Source of the DNA: Flavobacterium sp. ZT3R18
GTDB taxonomy: Bacteria > Bacteroidota > Bacteroidia > Flavobacteriales > Flavobacteriaceae
Length of the DNA stretch: 64,000 bases
Assembly: GCF_007097385.1 (NCBI RefSeq)
Contig: NZ_VJZS01000008.1
Coordinates: 1-64,000 of the forward strand
Direction: 5' to 3'
Positions 10,801 through 17,754 of this stretch are shown piece by piece. The notes under the pieces were generated by a model. That model saw only the letters and a list, made by a program, of their open reading frames with translations. It searched no databases and was not told where the DNA came from. The first letter of the stretch is position 1; each line of letters opens with the position of its first letter. A program made the translations under genes and the position numbers.

Positions 10801-13002
10801 GATGAAAGATACAGCTCTAAGTGGAGCTACCTTTCTGATAAAAAAGGATTTAATATAGATGATGTCAAAGAAAAGGGCTATGTGACTTTCAATGACAGAA
10901 TTCCATGTAAAGTAGAGGGTGTTAATCAAGGAAGTGATTCAGCAGATACGAATTGCGATGGTAAAGATATTGCAATTTTAAATAAACAGAAAGAAGATAT
11001 TGTTGCTCTTATAAAAACTGCTGATATTGACGTAGTAACTAAGAAAATAAATGAAGTTGATATTTGTGCTGTTAGAAAACTCACATATGACCAAATTGAG
11101 AGTTTGGTCATTAAAATTTCATCGTTAAAAGATATAGATGACGAACACGAAAAAGCTTTATTGAGGCTAATGAATAGTGTAAAAGAAGAGAAATATGGCT
11201 CTTTATATGATTTATTAGAAAATGGTAATAACAAATTAATAAAGCATTACATTGATGAATTTACTGATCACTCTATAAATCCTTTTGATGGTGATAATTA
11301 TACATCATTAAATAGGATGTTATTAAAAATGTATCAGTCTAATCCTAAAGCATGGATTGACAGAATGCCTGCTAGTGATTTGCCAGAATATTTTGTAGAC
11401 AAATATTTTACAAAGCCAACAGTAAAAATACTTTCCCTGAATGATTTGATTTCAGGTACCTCTGAAATATATGAGCAAGGTTTTCAATATAATCCAGATA
11501 GTGGAAAAATAAGAATAACTCACACCGCCACAGCAATTCAAGCCGTAGTGGGTAATGGTACTGGTGCATACTATGCTCCAGTAGGTATACCACGAATAAT
11601 CAGTACAATAGAAGTGGATCCACTTACTCCTGTAATGATTGATTTTAATGATGATTTACAGGTGATAGAAATCGCTTTGAATAATGCAGGATATCAGAAA
11701 GGTCAGGAGATTGTTATACCAGCATTATTTTTAAAATTTGGTTTAGATAAATTGAAAAGTAATACTATTCAAAAGTCCTCTTTACTCGCATTAAATGGAT
11801 TGACAATAGTAACGGGTGTGCCTACAATTATTCAAGGAGCAACTCTAACTAAACGTTTATGGGCACTTGCAGAAGTAGCAGGAGCGGCAGGAGATATAGC
11901 TGCAAATACAGAATATGTTCAAAAAAATTATCCTAAATTAACTACCGCTACCAATGTTTTTAATGGCGCTATGGGAGTTGTTGGGTTAAAAAATTTGATA
12001 ACAAATACTGGAATTAGAAGTTTTGCAAAAAATTTACCCTCTCAGGTAAAACAAGCTTTTAATGATAGTAAAGAGATAAAATCAATACTTGCAGCTAAAT
12101 ATCTAGATTGGAAAATTGCCGTTACAGAGATTATAGACCTAAAACCTCTTGAACAAGAGCTTATTATTAAACAAGAAAAAGTTTGGAAAGTTCTTGGATT
12201 TGCTGACAAGCTGGGTGACATGATTTATAAAAATGTAAAATATGAAAATTTCACAAATACTGTTAGTGATTTTGCAAATGGAGCTAAATCAGAAATAGCA
12301 CAACAAGCTTACATATTGTGGGGAGAAAATAAATGGGATGAACTCTACAATTTATTCAGGAATAATAAGCTAAACGATTGGAATGGTATTAACTGGCCTC
12401 CATACAGTGGTTTTGCAAAAATAAATGAAATAATTACCGCAAAAAATTACAAATTTAGAATAGATAGATTCCAAAAAGAATCGAGTTTAGGAGGAGGATT
12501 TGGAAGTCCTATTTTGAAAAATTCTGAAGGAATAGATAATTTGGCTTATACTTATGATTCAAGAATGTTAAGTGATAAAATTAGTGAAGGATCATATTAT
12601 TTTATTTTCCAAATGACTGATAAGGCTGTTGATGTAGACCTTAAAATAGGTGATGTAGCACCTTGGTTCAACAAGCAAATGAATCTAGCGGGAGAACAAA
12701 TCGAATTTTCAAAAAAACTGCATACTCTGGATCCCACCTACTTTAAAAATTTAGAAGCTAAAGTCTTTTTTAATGGTAAATGGAGAAACTGCGTTGTAGA
12801 AGGAAAAGGAGTAATAACTGAATTGCAGGTAGCGTTTAATAAATTACCAATTGATGTTTCTGATGATTTGGTAGATTATATAAATTCTTCTTCCAAGGTT
12901 CTTTCAGACTTCAAAGAAGCTCAAAAAGCTGGGAAATTAGATGAGATGGTAGCATCGTTTGAGATTTTCAGAAAAAATAATATTAAGAAACCATGTTTAT
13001 GA
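7846..13002 (+). CDS. Fibronectin-III / zincin polymorphic toxin-like protein
   Basis: This 1718-residue exported protein starts 3 nt after the adhesin gene. Residues 1-30 are a signal peptide interrupted by a GC-rich repeat. Residues about 30-280 form a conserved-looking beta-rich N-terminal region (perhaps the TANFOR-type N-terminus of large Bacteroidota surface proteins; the name is recalled, not checked). Residues about 290-385 are a fibronectin-III domain. A zincin-like motif, HELGHGIFKLEH, has His837, Glu838, His841 and a further His848; similar motifs occur in Bacteroidota toxin-like proteins, where self-processing is plausible. The last ~600 residues are alpha/beta, AT-rich and unassigned, with no T9SS domain. 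A short gene overlaps the stop codon as ATGA, as expected for an immunity gene. The toxin role is inferred from architecture and context; the effector chemistry is unknown. Confidence 0.7.
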   Translation: MKNFFKNIILLILLIQCSPFGGWGNVYAQLYPVQLTPVFNSPYSVKLSDYATSMDTKMQLLINPTDISINNRQVRLKLSIQGNGINAQSSAFIQGQNPIFINGGELQTLTNVDIAALFRLENLEGISAVQYSNPLPEGMYNFCFEMYDFITNQKISQKSCSMLYLILNDPPLLNTPQRNEQIAANDFPNILFTWTPRQINATNVSYTYELKELLDPNLDPQYGFLMAPLLYQETDLHSTALVYDLGKPNLVPGKRYAWRVRAVSTSGLSENSVFKNDGYSEVFPFKYTGYCLAPTFLLSEAQGPKSVKISWQGVPEHTRYQLQYKKQDVANAQWFSVYSQNTQSLLTDLEAGVTYQFRVGSSCDPVTGGRQSFTYSGINTFITPTQTNSVAAYNCGITPKISIQNQKPIDNLIESETFTAGDFPVTILELEGHGPYSGKGYIIVPYLADTKIAVEFKNITINTDYQLINGIVETSYNPNWKNVTDIEDFTGEGQGGQIEETVPFGIASVSIDKNGDIVVNGKNNEQIIIPGGKDTVIIGKVGENGEPAKVYTVDSNGTISGPTDLATGGKSTPENTDGVDKSGQATAYTAKGITIQFTGNGSKYAFDVMPENAPKDVQKLYVKVGSTPLPYKAVLNGDSDTLLASVTLTDTAIKREDIVFKTQNGALVESKKDGSGFVLTVKGNQTYAEEQILATIKQGDKWKVIGAFMLVHISSKEVNVSLVPTDVASQTKLDDVIKNSQAIYNKVGVKVNFKKENILDISSVVSGNSIQTEKNTLTSTYSTDQQKINGLFQGTGASSYVLFVTDKTSSTGQQGYMRLNGQFGYVFKSAVQKTPAHELGHGIFKLEHPFELYKTAEKSTDLLMDYNDGTVLNHQDWKQINDPAFKLYAFQSQSSGEFALAQLTPNWEPFTYEDSNTYVSFNRSSPSLNGTVQGIYLNDIVYKWNSTKNNYFREGSIEPLKIKIIDKPNPDLVVQLFWMRDKCGYDERYSSKWSYLSDKKGFNIDDVKEKGYVTFNDRIPCKVEGVNQGSDSADTNCDGKDIAILNKQKEDIVALIKTADIDVVTKKINEVDICAVRKLTYDQIESLVIKISSLKDIDDEHEKALLRLMNSVKEEKYGSLYDLLENGNNKLIKHYIDEFTDHSINPFDGDNYTSLNRMLLKMYQSNPKAWIDRMPASDLPEYFVDKYFTKPTVKILSLNDLISGTSEIYEQGFQYNPDSGKIRITHTATAIQAVVGNGTGAYYAPVGIPRIISTIEVDPLTPVMIDFNDDLQVIEIALNNAGYQKGQEIVIPALFLKFGLDKLKSNTIQKSSLLALNGLTIVTGVPTIIQGATLTKRLWALAEVAGAAGDIAANTEYVQKNYPKLTTATNVFNGAMGVVGLKNLITNTGIRSFAKNLPSQVKQAFNDSKEIKSILAAKYLDWKIAVTEIIDLKPLEQELIIKQEKVWKVLGFADKLGDMIYKNVKYENFTNTVSDFANGAKSEIAQQAYILWGENKWDELYNLFRNNKLNDWNGINWPPYSGFAKINEIITAKNYKFRIDRFQKESSLGGGFGSPILKNSEGIDNLAYTYDSRMLSDKISEGSYYFIFQMTDKAVDVDLKIGDVAPWFNKQMNLAGEQIEFSKKLHTLDPTYFKNLEAKVFFNGKWRNCVVEGKGVITELQVAFNKLPIDVSDDLVDYINSSSKVLSDFKEAQKAGKLDEMVASFEIFRKNNIKKPCL
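7896..7919 (+). repeat. GC-rich palindromic repeat inside a signal peptide
   Basis: CCCCC (898-902 of this kilobase), TTC, then GGGGG (906-910) form a 5-bp GC stem with a 3-nt loop, followed by TTGGGGG. The element is almost pure G/C in a gene that is otherwise AT-rich. In frame it adds Ser-Pro-Phe-Gly-Gly-Trp-Gly between the hydrophobic core and the cleavage region of the signal peptide. Similar G/C palindromes are common in flavobacterial genomes, so this is probably a short repeat that landed in the gene without breaking the frame. Confidence 0.55.
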
Positions 13003-13520
13003 AATTAGATAGTCAACACTCGTATAAAGCTTTAAAAAGTAACACGGAAATTCTTGCTACAGAATTAGAGGAACTTAATTATGGCAGAATGTTTTGGAAA
13101 TTCGATTTTCTTATCGATAACCAAAAAATTAATAACCCATTATTAGAATGTGAATTCGAAGGACTTTTTGTAGATCTGACCCATTTTAAAATGGAATCGG
13201 AAAACGGAAAATATATTTACATACCAAAATATAATCCTGTAATATACAATATAGAGTCTAAAGATTTTAAGGAGTATAAATCCCCCATTGAACCACAAAA
13301 TAATGGTTTTGTGAGAAATTATTTTTTTGATTCTAATTTAATTATACTTCATGAAAGAAGTGTTTATAAAATCAATTTAGAAAATGGGGATACTACAAAT
13401 ACTGCTTTTGAATTTGGAAGTGTTGTATTGAATAATATTCATTTATTAGATGGACGGTTTATGCTGGTATATAAAAATCTAAAAAACTATGAAGATGAAG
13501 AACAAGAAATTAAATTGTAG
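12999..13520 (+). CDS. Putative immunity protein for the upstream toxin
   Basis: This is a 173-residue protein without signal peptide or membrane segment, so probably cytoplasmic. I chose ATG 12999 because it overlaps the upstream stop as ATGA (12999-13002), a typical translational coupling; an in-frame ATG at 12993 is the alternative. The sequence is rich in aromatic and acidic residues and beta-strand patterns (for example KYIYIPKYNPVIYNIESKDF), with no family I recognise. Immunity function is inferred from position only: it directly follows the variable C-terminal end of a large exported toxin-like protein and precedes a second toxin module. Confidence 0.55.
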   Translation: MKLDSQHSYKALKSNTEILATELEELNYGRMFWKFDFLIDNQKINNPLLECEFEGLFVDLTHFKMESENGKYIYIPKYNPVIYNIESKDFKEYKSPIEPQNNGFVRNYFFDSNLIILHERSVYKINLENGDTTNTAFEFGSVVLNNIHLLDGRFMLVYKNLKNYEDEEQEIKL

Positions 13521-13524
13521 TATA

Positions 13525-14265
13525 ATGAAAAGAATAATAACCTTATTTCTTGTTTTCTATTCACTTCTCTCTTTTGCGCAATGTCCTCTTAATTTATTGG
13601 CCGATGATTTATCAAAGACCAATAAAGAATTTAAAGAGTTCGTTAATGAGAGCTCTGGTTTCAGAGCTTGGCAAATTTTAGAAAAAGAAGCTCCAGCACT
13701 TCGCACAGACATTAGTGAGCTGAACTTGGTTTCTAAAAATTTAGACGCTATTGAAAAAGCTGGTGGATATACAAAGTGGAAAAGTTTACAAAGCGGAGCA
13801 AGACAAAGCTGGAATGGGGCTACTAATATATTTAAAGCAACGACAGATGAGATTGCAGAAGCTACTGCTAAAATTAAGAATCATAGATTGGCACAAAATG
13901 CAGGCACTAATGGGAACTATGGTTATCTAGAAGGAAAAATAGGAACCATTAATAAGAATGGAGAATTGATTAGAAGCGGAGAACCAGATAAAATTAATGA
14001 AATATTTGAAGCTTTAAAGGTTAACCCGCAACAAGAAATAGGCGGTACCAATTCTTGGCTAAGAAATACAGATAGTGAATATAAAATGCTAAATAGATTG
14101 GCAAATGAATTAAATGGTGTAAAAGGAAAAACATATAAGGAAATAACCGGAGAACTTAAAATTGCTTCTGAAAGACCTTATTGCCCTTCATGTCAAGGCG
14201 TCATTCAACAATTCAACGAGATGTATCCAAATGCAAAACTAATATTAATTGATGGAATCAAATAA
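13525..14265 (+). CDS. Exported deaminase-fold toxin (orphan module)
   Basis: This 246-residue protein starts at ATG 13525, which opens a clean signal peptide (MKRIITLFLVFYSLLSFAQ); an upstream in-frame ATG at 13489 would spoil it. The middle has the pre-toxin type of linker seen in Bacteroidota polymorphic toxins (FRAWQILEKEAPALRTDISEL). The C-terminal ~70 residues match the zinc deaminase fold: Asp183-Ser-Glu185 stands where HxE/CxE usually lies, followed by helix YKMLNRLANEL and then PYCPSC with Cys220 and Cys223. A D(S/T)E variant with PCPSCQGVI is what I recall for the BURPS668_1122-like bacterial toxin deaminases. The likely substrate is cytidine or adenosine in nucleic acid or nucleotides, which cannot be told from sequence alone. 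It looks like a toxin tip separated from a large carrier. Confidence 0.7.
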   Translation: MKRIITLFLVFYSLLSFAQCPLNLLADDLSKTNKEFKEFVNESSGFRAWQILEKEAPALRTDISELNLVSKNLDAIEKAGGYTKWKSLQSGARQSWNGATNIFKATTDEIAEATAKIKNHRLAQNAGTNGNYGYLEGKIGTINKNGELIRSGEPDKINEIFEALKVNPQQEIGGTNSWLRNTDSEYKMLNRLANELNGVKGKTYKEITGELKIASERPYCPSCQGVIQQFNEMYPNAKLILIDGIK

Positions 14266-14491
14266 AATAAAAATAGCTACAGGGAATCCTACTATAGTAA
14301 AAAACATTATAGGCGATTTTAATAAAAAATATAAAACTGATTTCACAATTGAATCAATTGAGGATTGGGATGGAGTTGAATTTGTATTTGTAAATATAAA
14401 CTCTGCCTCATTAGATGAGATTTATCTTTTAGGTTTTTTTCATGGAATGGAAATTCAAGAGCTTCGTCAAAAAGGTGAAATAGATTGGTAA
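14252..14491 (+). CDS. Putative immunity protein for the deaminase toxin
   Basis: This is a 79-residue soluble acidic protein with no signal peptide. ATG 14252 lies 14 nt inside the end of the deaminase gene in another frame, so the two are translationally coupled (a TTG three bases earlier is the alternative start). Its fold looks alpha/beta: an N-terminal strand KIKIATGN, helix VKNIIGDFNKKYKTDF, a Trp-Asp turn, strand VEFVFVNI and C-terminal helix DEIYLLGFFHGMEIQEL. I recognise no family. Immunity is inferred from size, cytoplasmic location and overlap with a toxin gene. Confidence 0.55.
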   Translation: MESNKIKIATGNPTIVKNIIGDFNKKYKTDFTIESIEDWDGVEFVFVNINSASLDEIYLLGFFHGMEIQELRQKGEIDW

Positions 14492-14500
14492 AATAATCTT

Positions 14501-14566
14501 ATGAAACAATTATTAGAAAATTTAGAAAATATCAATTCGAGAGAAGCAAAACTCGGATATATATAA
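14501..14566 (+). pseudogene. 21-codon ORF, possible remnant of a third module
   Basis: ATG 14501 opens 21 codons (MKQLLENLENINSREAKLGYI) ending in TAA, only 9 nt after the immunity gene. The start looks like a real small cytoplasmic protein, but the frame stops early and no continuation is obvious downstream. The remaining gap to 14792 is AT-rich with an AAAATGAGAAAATGAG tandem and shows no further coding signal. It may be a decayed toxin-immunity remnant or simply noncoding. Confidence 0.25.
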
Positions 14567-14792
14567 TTTTGGTTCTTTCATAAACGATAGCCCGAATTAG
14601 CAATCCGTACCCACACAGTACATTGACAAAATGAGAAAATGAGAAAAAAGAATGATTAAAATATTGGACTTGATAATTGTAATTGACACTTATTGTAAAT
14701 CCGCTATAGGAATACAAAAGGTTATAAAAAAGAAAGAACTTTTAAGAATGAATTATTAATAAAAAAATAATAAACCCCAAAATCGAATTTAT

Positions 14793-16295
14793 ATGAAAAG
14801 GATAGTATTGACAGCAGTAGCTGTATTAATTAGTATTTGCGCTTTTTCCCAAAAAATTAAGATAGATAAAGGGCAAGTTTTGTTGGATGGAATACCAATA
14901 GCAAAAGTTGAATCTCCAGTTATTAAAGAATATAAAATTTCAAATCTTGATGGTACTAATTCCATAATGGCTTATATGAGAATTGGAAACCCATATACTT
15001 TTATAGAACTCAATAATGAAGCTATAAACAAAAGCAACGAGATGAATTTTGTAAAATATTCGCCGTTCAATGTTGACAGGAGTATAATTCAAACTTTATT
15101 TTCGAAAGGATTAATGACCGCAAATGGAATTGACATAGAAAAAGTGAACGCTTTCCTGAACGAAGCGCCGTCGGGTTTGGCTGCAAAATATGGATATGTT
15201 AAAGAGGAGGTTCTTGATGCCGAAGCCCAAATTGCTAATAGCTACCAATTAAGCGTTGATGATAACGGTGCAATTTATAGTCAAAAGGTAATGAAAGAAA
15301 ATCAAGCCTTGACAGCAAATAGTATCCCTGCAGTTCAGCAAATGGATAATGGTTCGAATGGGATTATTGGGTATGTAAAAGTGACTTTAAAAAACGGATC
15401 GATAGATAAATACGAAATCACCGATTTGGATAATTATCTAATAGGATCTTGGTTTGTGTATCAAGGTAGCGTATCAGGATATGATAAATTTTTGAATCAA
15501 GAATTAATCACATTTAACAAAAAAGTATTTGTCGTTAAGCTGGATAATAGTATTGTTCCAACAGATTATAGGATGAGTAAAGATGCCACGGCGATGAATG
15601 TAGTGAGAAAATTAATTGGGAACGGGTATACTTTACAACATCAAGGAAGCATTGCAGCAACGGAGATGAGAGCAGAACAAATTGAAAAATCTATAGCCAA
15701 TAGAAAAGCGACTATATTGAATTCAAAAAATATTTATAATAAGAATGGTTATGTGATAAATGAAAAAGGTGAGAAAAGAATAGGCACAATAACAGCCGAA
15801 TTTGAATCTACAAAAGATTATTCCAACCAAATTACAGATATTGGTGTCTATGGCAAAACTGTGGTTTTAAAATTTATCGACGAAAAAGGACAAGGCAAAA
15901 CAGAAATTTTTAAATCAAAAAATGGAATTCGATTTTGTATTGAAAAGGAAGGTAAAGAGGAATGTTATTTCGGATTAAAAACCATCGGAAACAGTATGGC
16001 TGCAGCAGAAAGTATTGGTTCTTTAAGCTTTGATTCTACTAATTTTTATAAAATTCTATATGAGAATACGGGATATTTAGTTCTAGTAAACCCAATTGTT
16101 CCATCGGATTTTATTATAAAAATTCCAAATCAAGAAAAGGGATTGTATACCAATAATTCAAGTATTGAAAAAGTAAAGAAAAATGTAACTGAATATGCAA
16201 AGTGCGATGCATTCGTATTTGATAATTATGATTTTAAAACATTGGATGGTCTCATTAAAGTTTTAGAAGATTACAAAAAAAATTGCGTAAAATAA
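14793..16295 (+). CDS. Secreted protein of unknown function
   Basis: This is a 500-residue exported protein with signal peptide MKRIVLTAVAVLISICAFSQ. The rest is a soluble, mixed alpha/beta sequence with no membrane segment, no lipobox and no T9SS sorting domain. It opens with 'IDKGQVLLDGIPIAKVE' and ends in a Cys-containing helix (YKKNCVK). I do not recognise a domain. It lies between the deaminase toxin pair and two lipoprotein genes of the same strand, with a 300-nt gap before it, so it may have its own promoter. A periplasmic role is likely. Confidence 0.6.
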   Translation: MKRIVLTAVAVLISICAFSQKIKIDKGQVLLDGIPIAKVESPVIKEYKISNLDGTNSIMAYMRIGNPYTFIELNNEAINKSNEMNFVKYSPFNVDRSIIQTLFSKGLMTANGIDIEKVNAFLNEAPSGLAAKYGYVKEEVLDAEAQIANSYQLSVDDNGAIYSQKVMKENQALTANSIPAVQQMDNGSNGIIGYVKVTLKNGSIDKYEITDLDNYLIGSWFVYQGSVSGYDKFLNQELITFNKKVFVVKLDNSIVPTDYRMSKDATAMNVVRKLIGNGYTLQHQGSIAATEMRAEQIEKSIANRKATILNSKNIYNKNGYVINEKGEKRIGTITAEFESTKDYSNQITDIGVYGKTVVLKFIDEKGQGKTEIFKSKNGIRFCIEKEGKEECYFGLKTIGNSMAAAESIGSLSFDSTNFYKILYENTGYLVLVNPIVPSDFIIKIPNQEKGLYTNNSSIEKVKKNVTEYAKCDAFVFDNYDFKTLDGLIKVLEDYKKNCVK

Positions 16296-16311
16296 AAAAT
16301 TAGTATAAACG

Positions 16312-16338
16312 AGATTGCACATGAGAAAAGTGTAATCT
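16312..16338 (+). other. Hairpin in the leader of the TIG lipoprotein gene
   Basis: AGATTGCAC (16312-16320) pairs with GTGTAATCT (16330-16338), eight Watson-Crick pairs and one G-U, around a 9-nt A-rich loop. No T-run follows, so it is not a standard terminator. It lies 15 nt before the next ATG and could act as an attenuator or an mRNA-stabilising element. Confidence 0.3.
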
Positions 16339-16353
16339 AAAATTGAAATTGAA

Positions 16354-17679
16354 ATGAAAATAAAAAAAAGAATTGCCTTATTAATTGTTTTACAAATTAC
16401 CCTTTTATTCAACAGTTGTAGCTCAGATTCAGGAGATGCCCAAGTTGTGGTTACACCTCAAGTACCTGTAGTGATAAATACCACTATAAAATCGTATTCA
16501 AAAGATTACGGAACCACAGGAGAAACAATAACCATGACAGGTGAGAATTTCTCTACCAAAATGAGCGAGATAAAAATAACCTTTGATGGAGTTGCGGCTA
16601 CAATCCTTTCAGCTACAGCAACCGAGATAGCGTTTACCTTGCCCGCTACAGAAAAATTATTGCCCAAGTTGGTTGTAACCATAGAGAACAGAACAGTCAC
16701 AAATGCTGTAAAAAACAATTATGACAAGTGCATTGGTATTTTGCCAATACCTACTGTTGGAGCTTGGTTTACTATTGATAATGGAATGAAAAGTGATTTA
16801 GGAATCCCTCATATTCAAATACTAAGTGATAAAATTTTGTATTATAATACAAATAATACTGGCGCTTCTGTTGTTAGAACATTGGATGGTGGGATTACTT
16901 GGAAAAGCTGGGCTCTAAACGGTTTTAAGGCTGGGTTTCATGCGACCATAAATGATGAGGGATGGAGTAATACAGGCTTTGGTTATTCAAAAATAGCGGT
17001 AGGAGGATATACAGGTATAGATACATTTACCAATTTTGGGAACGCTACAGTAGAAACTTCATATTGTATTTATGTAGATGCTAATATGAAAGACGGAACA
17101 ATTGTCACGCAAGTTGGAAAGGTCTTTAGTACAACAAATGGAGCTGATTTTGCAAAAGTTTATGAGACAATAGGAGACAGAACTAATCTTTTTCAATCAA
17201 CAGTAATTGACAATGACCATATTTGGGCAATTGGTTATAAAAGTATAAAAGATGTGGATGGCTTTACTGCAGATCGACCTTTTATTTTATTCAAAAATAA
17301 TACAACGGATGGCTGGAAAGAATATCCTTTTATCAAAGAAGCTGGAGGAAATTTTGCAAGGGAAATTTGTTTTGTAGATGCGTCAACTGGTTTCCTTTTA
17401 ATAAATAACTATTCAACTTTAGATGTTAAGCTATTTAAAACAAACAATGGAGGTGATTCTTGGTCGCAAATTTATAATGGAGAAAAGTTTACCAAATTTG
17501 CTTTCAAAGATGCTAACATAGGTTGGGCTATTTTGGATAATAAAATCTACAAAACCACAAATGGAGGTGTAGCTTGGACATTAGACTACACCCATGATCA
17601 ACCTATTAGAAACATAGCGTACAAAAACAACGTAGTTTGGGCTATTTCTAATGATAAAATAATCAAACGCTATTTGTAA
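16354..17679 (+). CDS. TIG-domain lipoprotein with YCF48/Asp-box-like repeats
   Basis: This is a 441-residue predicted lipoprotein: the signal sequence ends LLFNSC, with Cys22 followed by Ser-Ser-Asp-Ser-Gly-Asp, acidic residues that resemble the Bacteroidota surface-export signal. Residues about 45-120 form an IPT/TIG immunoglobulin-like fold (GTTGETITMTGENFS...ITFDGVAATI). The remainder has beta-propeller repeats with Asp-box or YCF48-like turns: LDGGITWKSW, TTNGADF, TNNGGDSWS and TTNGGVAWT. The protein is probably a surface binding protein. It is followed by a short hairpin and a PKD lipoprotein gene in the same orientation. Confidence 0.7.
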   Translation: MKIKKRIALLIVLQITLLFNSCSSDSGDAQVVVTPQVPVVINTTIKSYSKDYGTTGETITMTGENFSTKMSEIKITFDGVAATILSATATEIAFTLPATEKLLPKLVVTIENRTVTNAVKNNYDKCIGILPIPTVGAWFTIDNGMKSDLGIPHIQILSDKILYYNTNNTGASVVRTLDGGITWKSWALNGFKAGFHATINDEGWSNTGFGYSKIAVGGYTGIDTFTNFGNATVETSYCIYVDANMKDGTIVTQVGKVFSTTNGADFAKVYETIGDRTNLFQSTVIDNDHIWAIGYKSIKDVDGFTADRPFILFKNNTTDGWKEYPFIKEAGGNFAREICFVDASTGFLLINNYSTLDVKLFKTNNGGDSWSQIYNGEKFTKFAFKDANIGWAILDNKIYKTTNGGVAWTLDYTHDQPIRNIAYKNNVVWAISNDKIIKRYL

Positions 17680-17711
17680 TTATTTACCCTTAGAATAAAA
17701 TGAAATTAAAA

Positions 17712-17740
17712 AACACTACATCCAAACAGGATGTAGTGTT
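17712..17740 (+). other. Perfect 12-bp stem hairpin
   Basis: AACACTACATCC (17712-17723) and GGATGTAGTGTT (17729-17740) pair perfectly around a 5-nt loop. The + strand continues with C and A7, not a T-run, so classical rho-independent termination is doubtful. The hairpin ends 14 nt before the ATG of the PKD lipoprotein gene and may be a weak terminator, processing site or translation-control element. Confidence 0.45.
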
Positions 17741-17754
17741 CAAAAAAATATTGA

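Noticed and set aside
10926..11234. 102-codon - strand ORF inside the large toxin-like gene
   Set aside because: It is a shadow of the AT-rich + strand frame, with Ser/Phe-rich composition and no start context.
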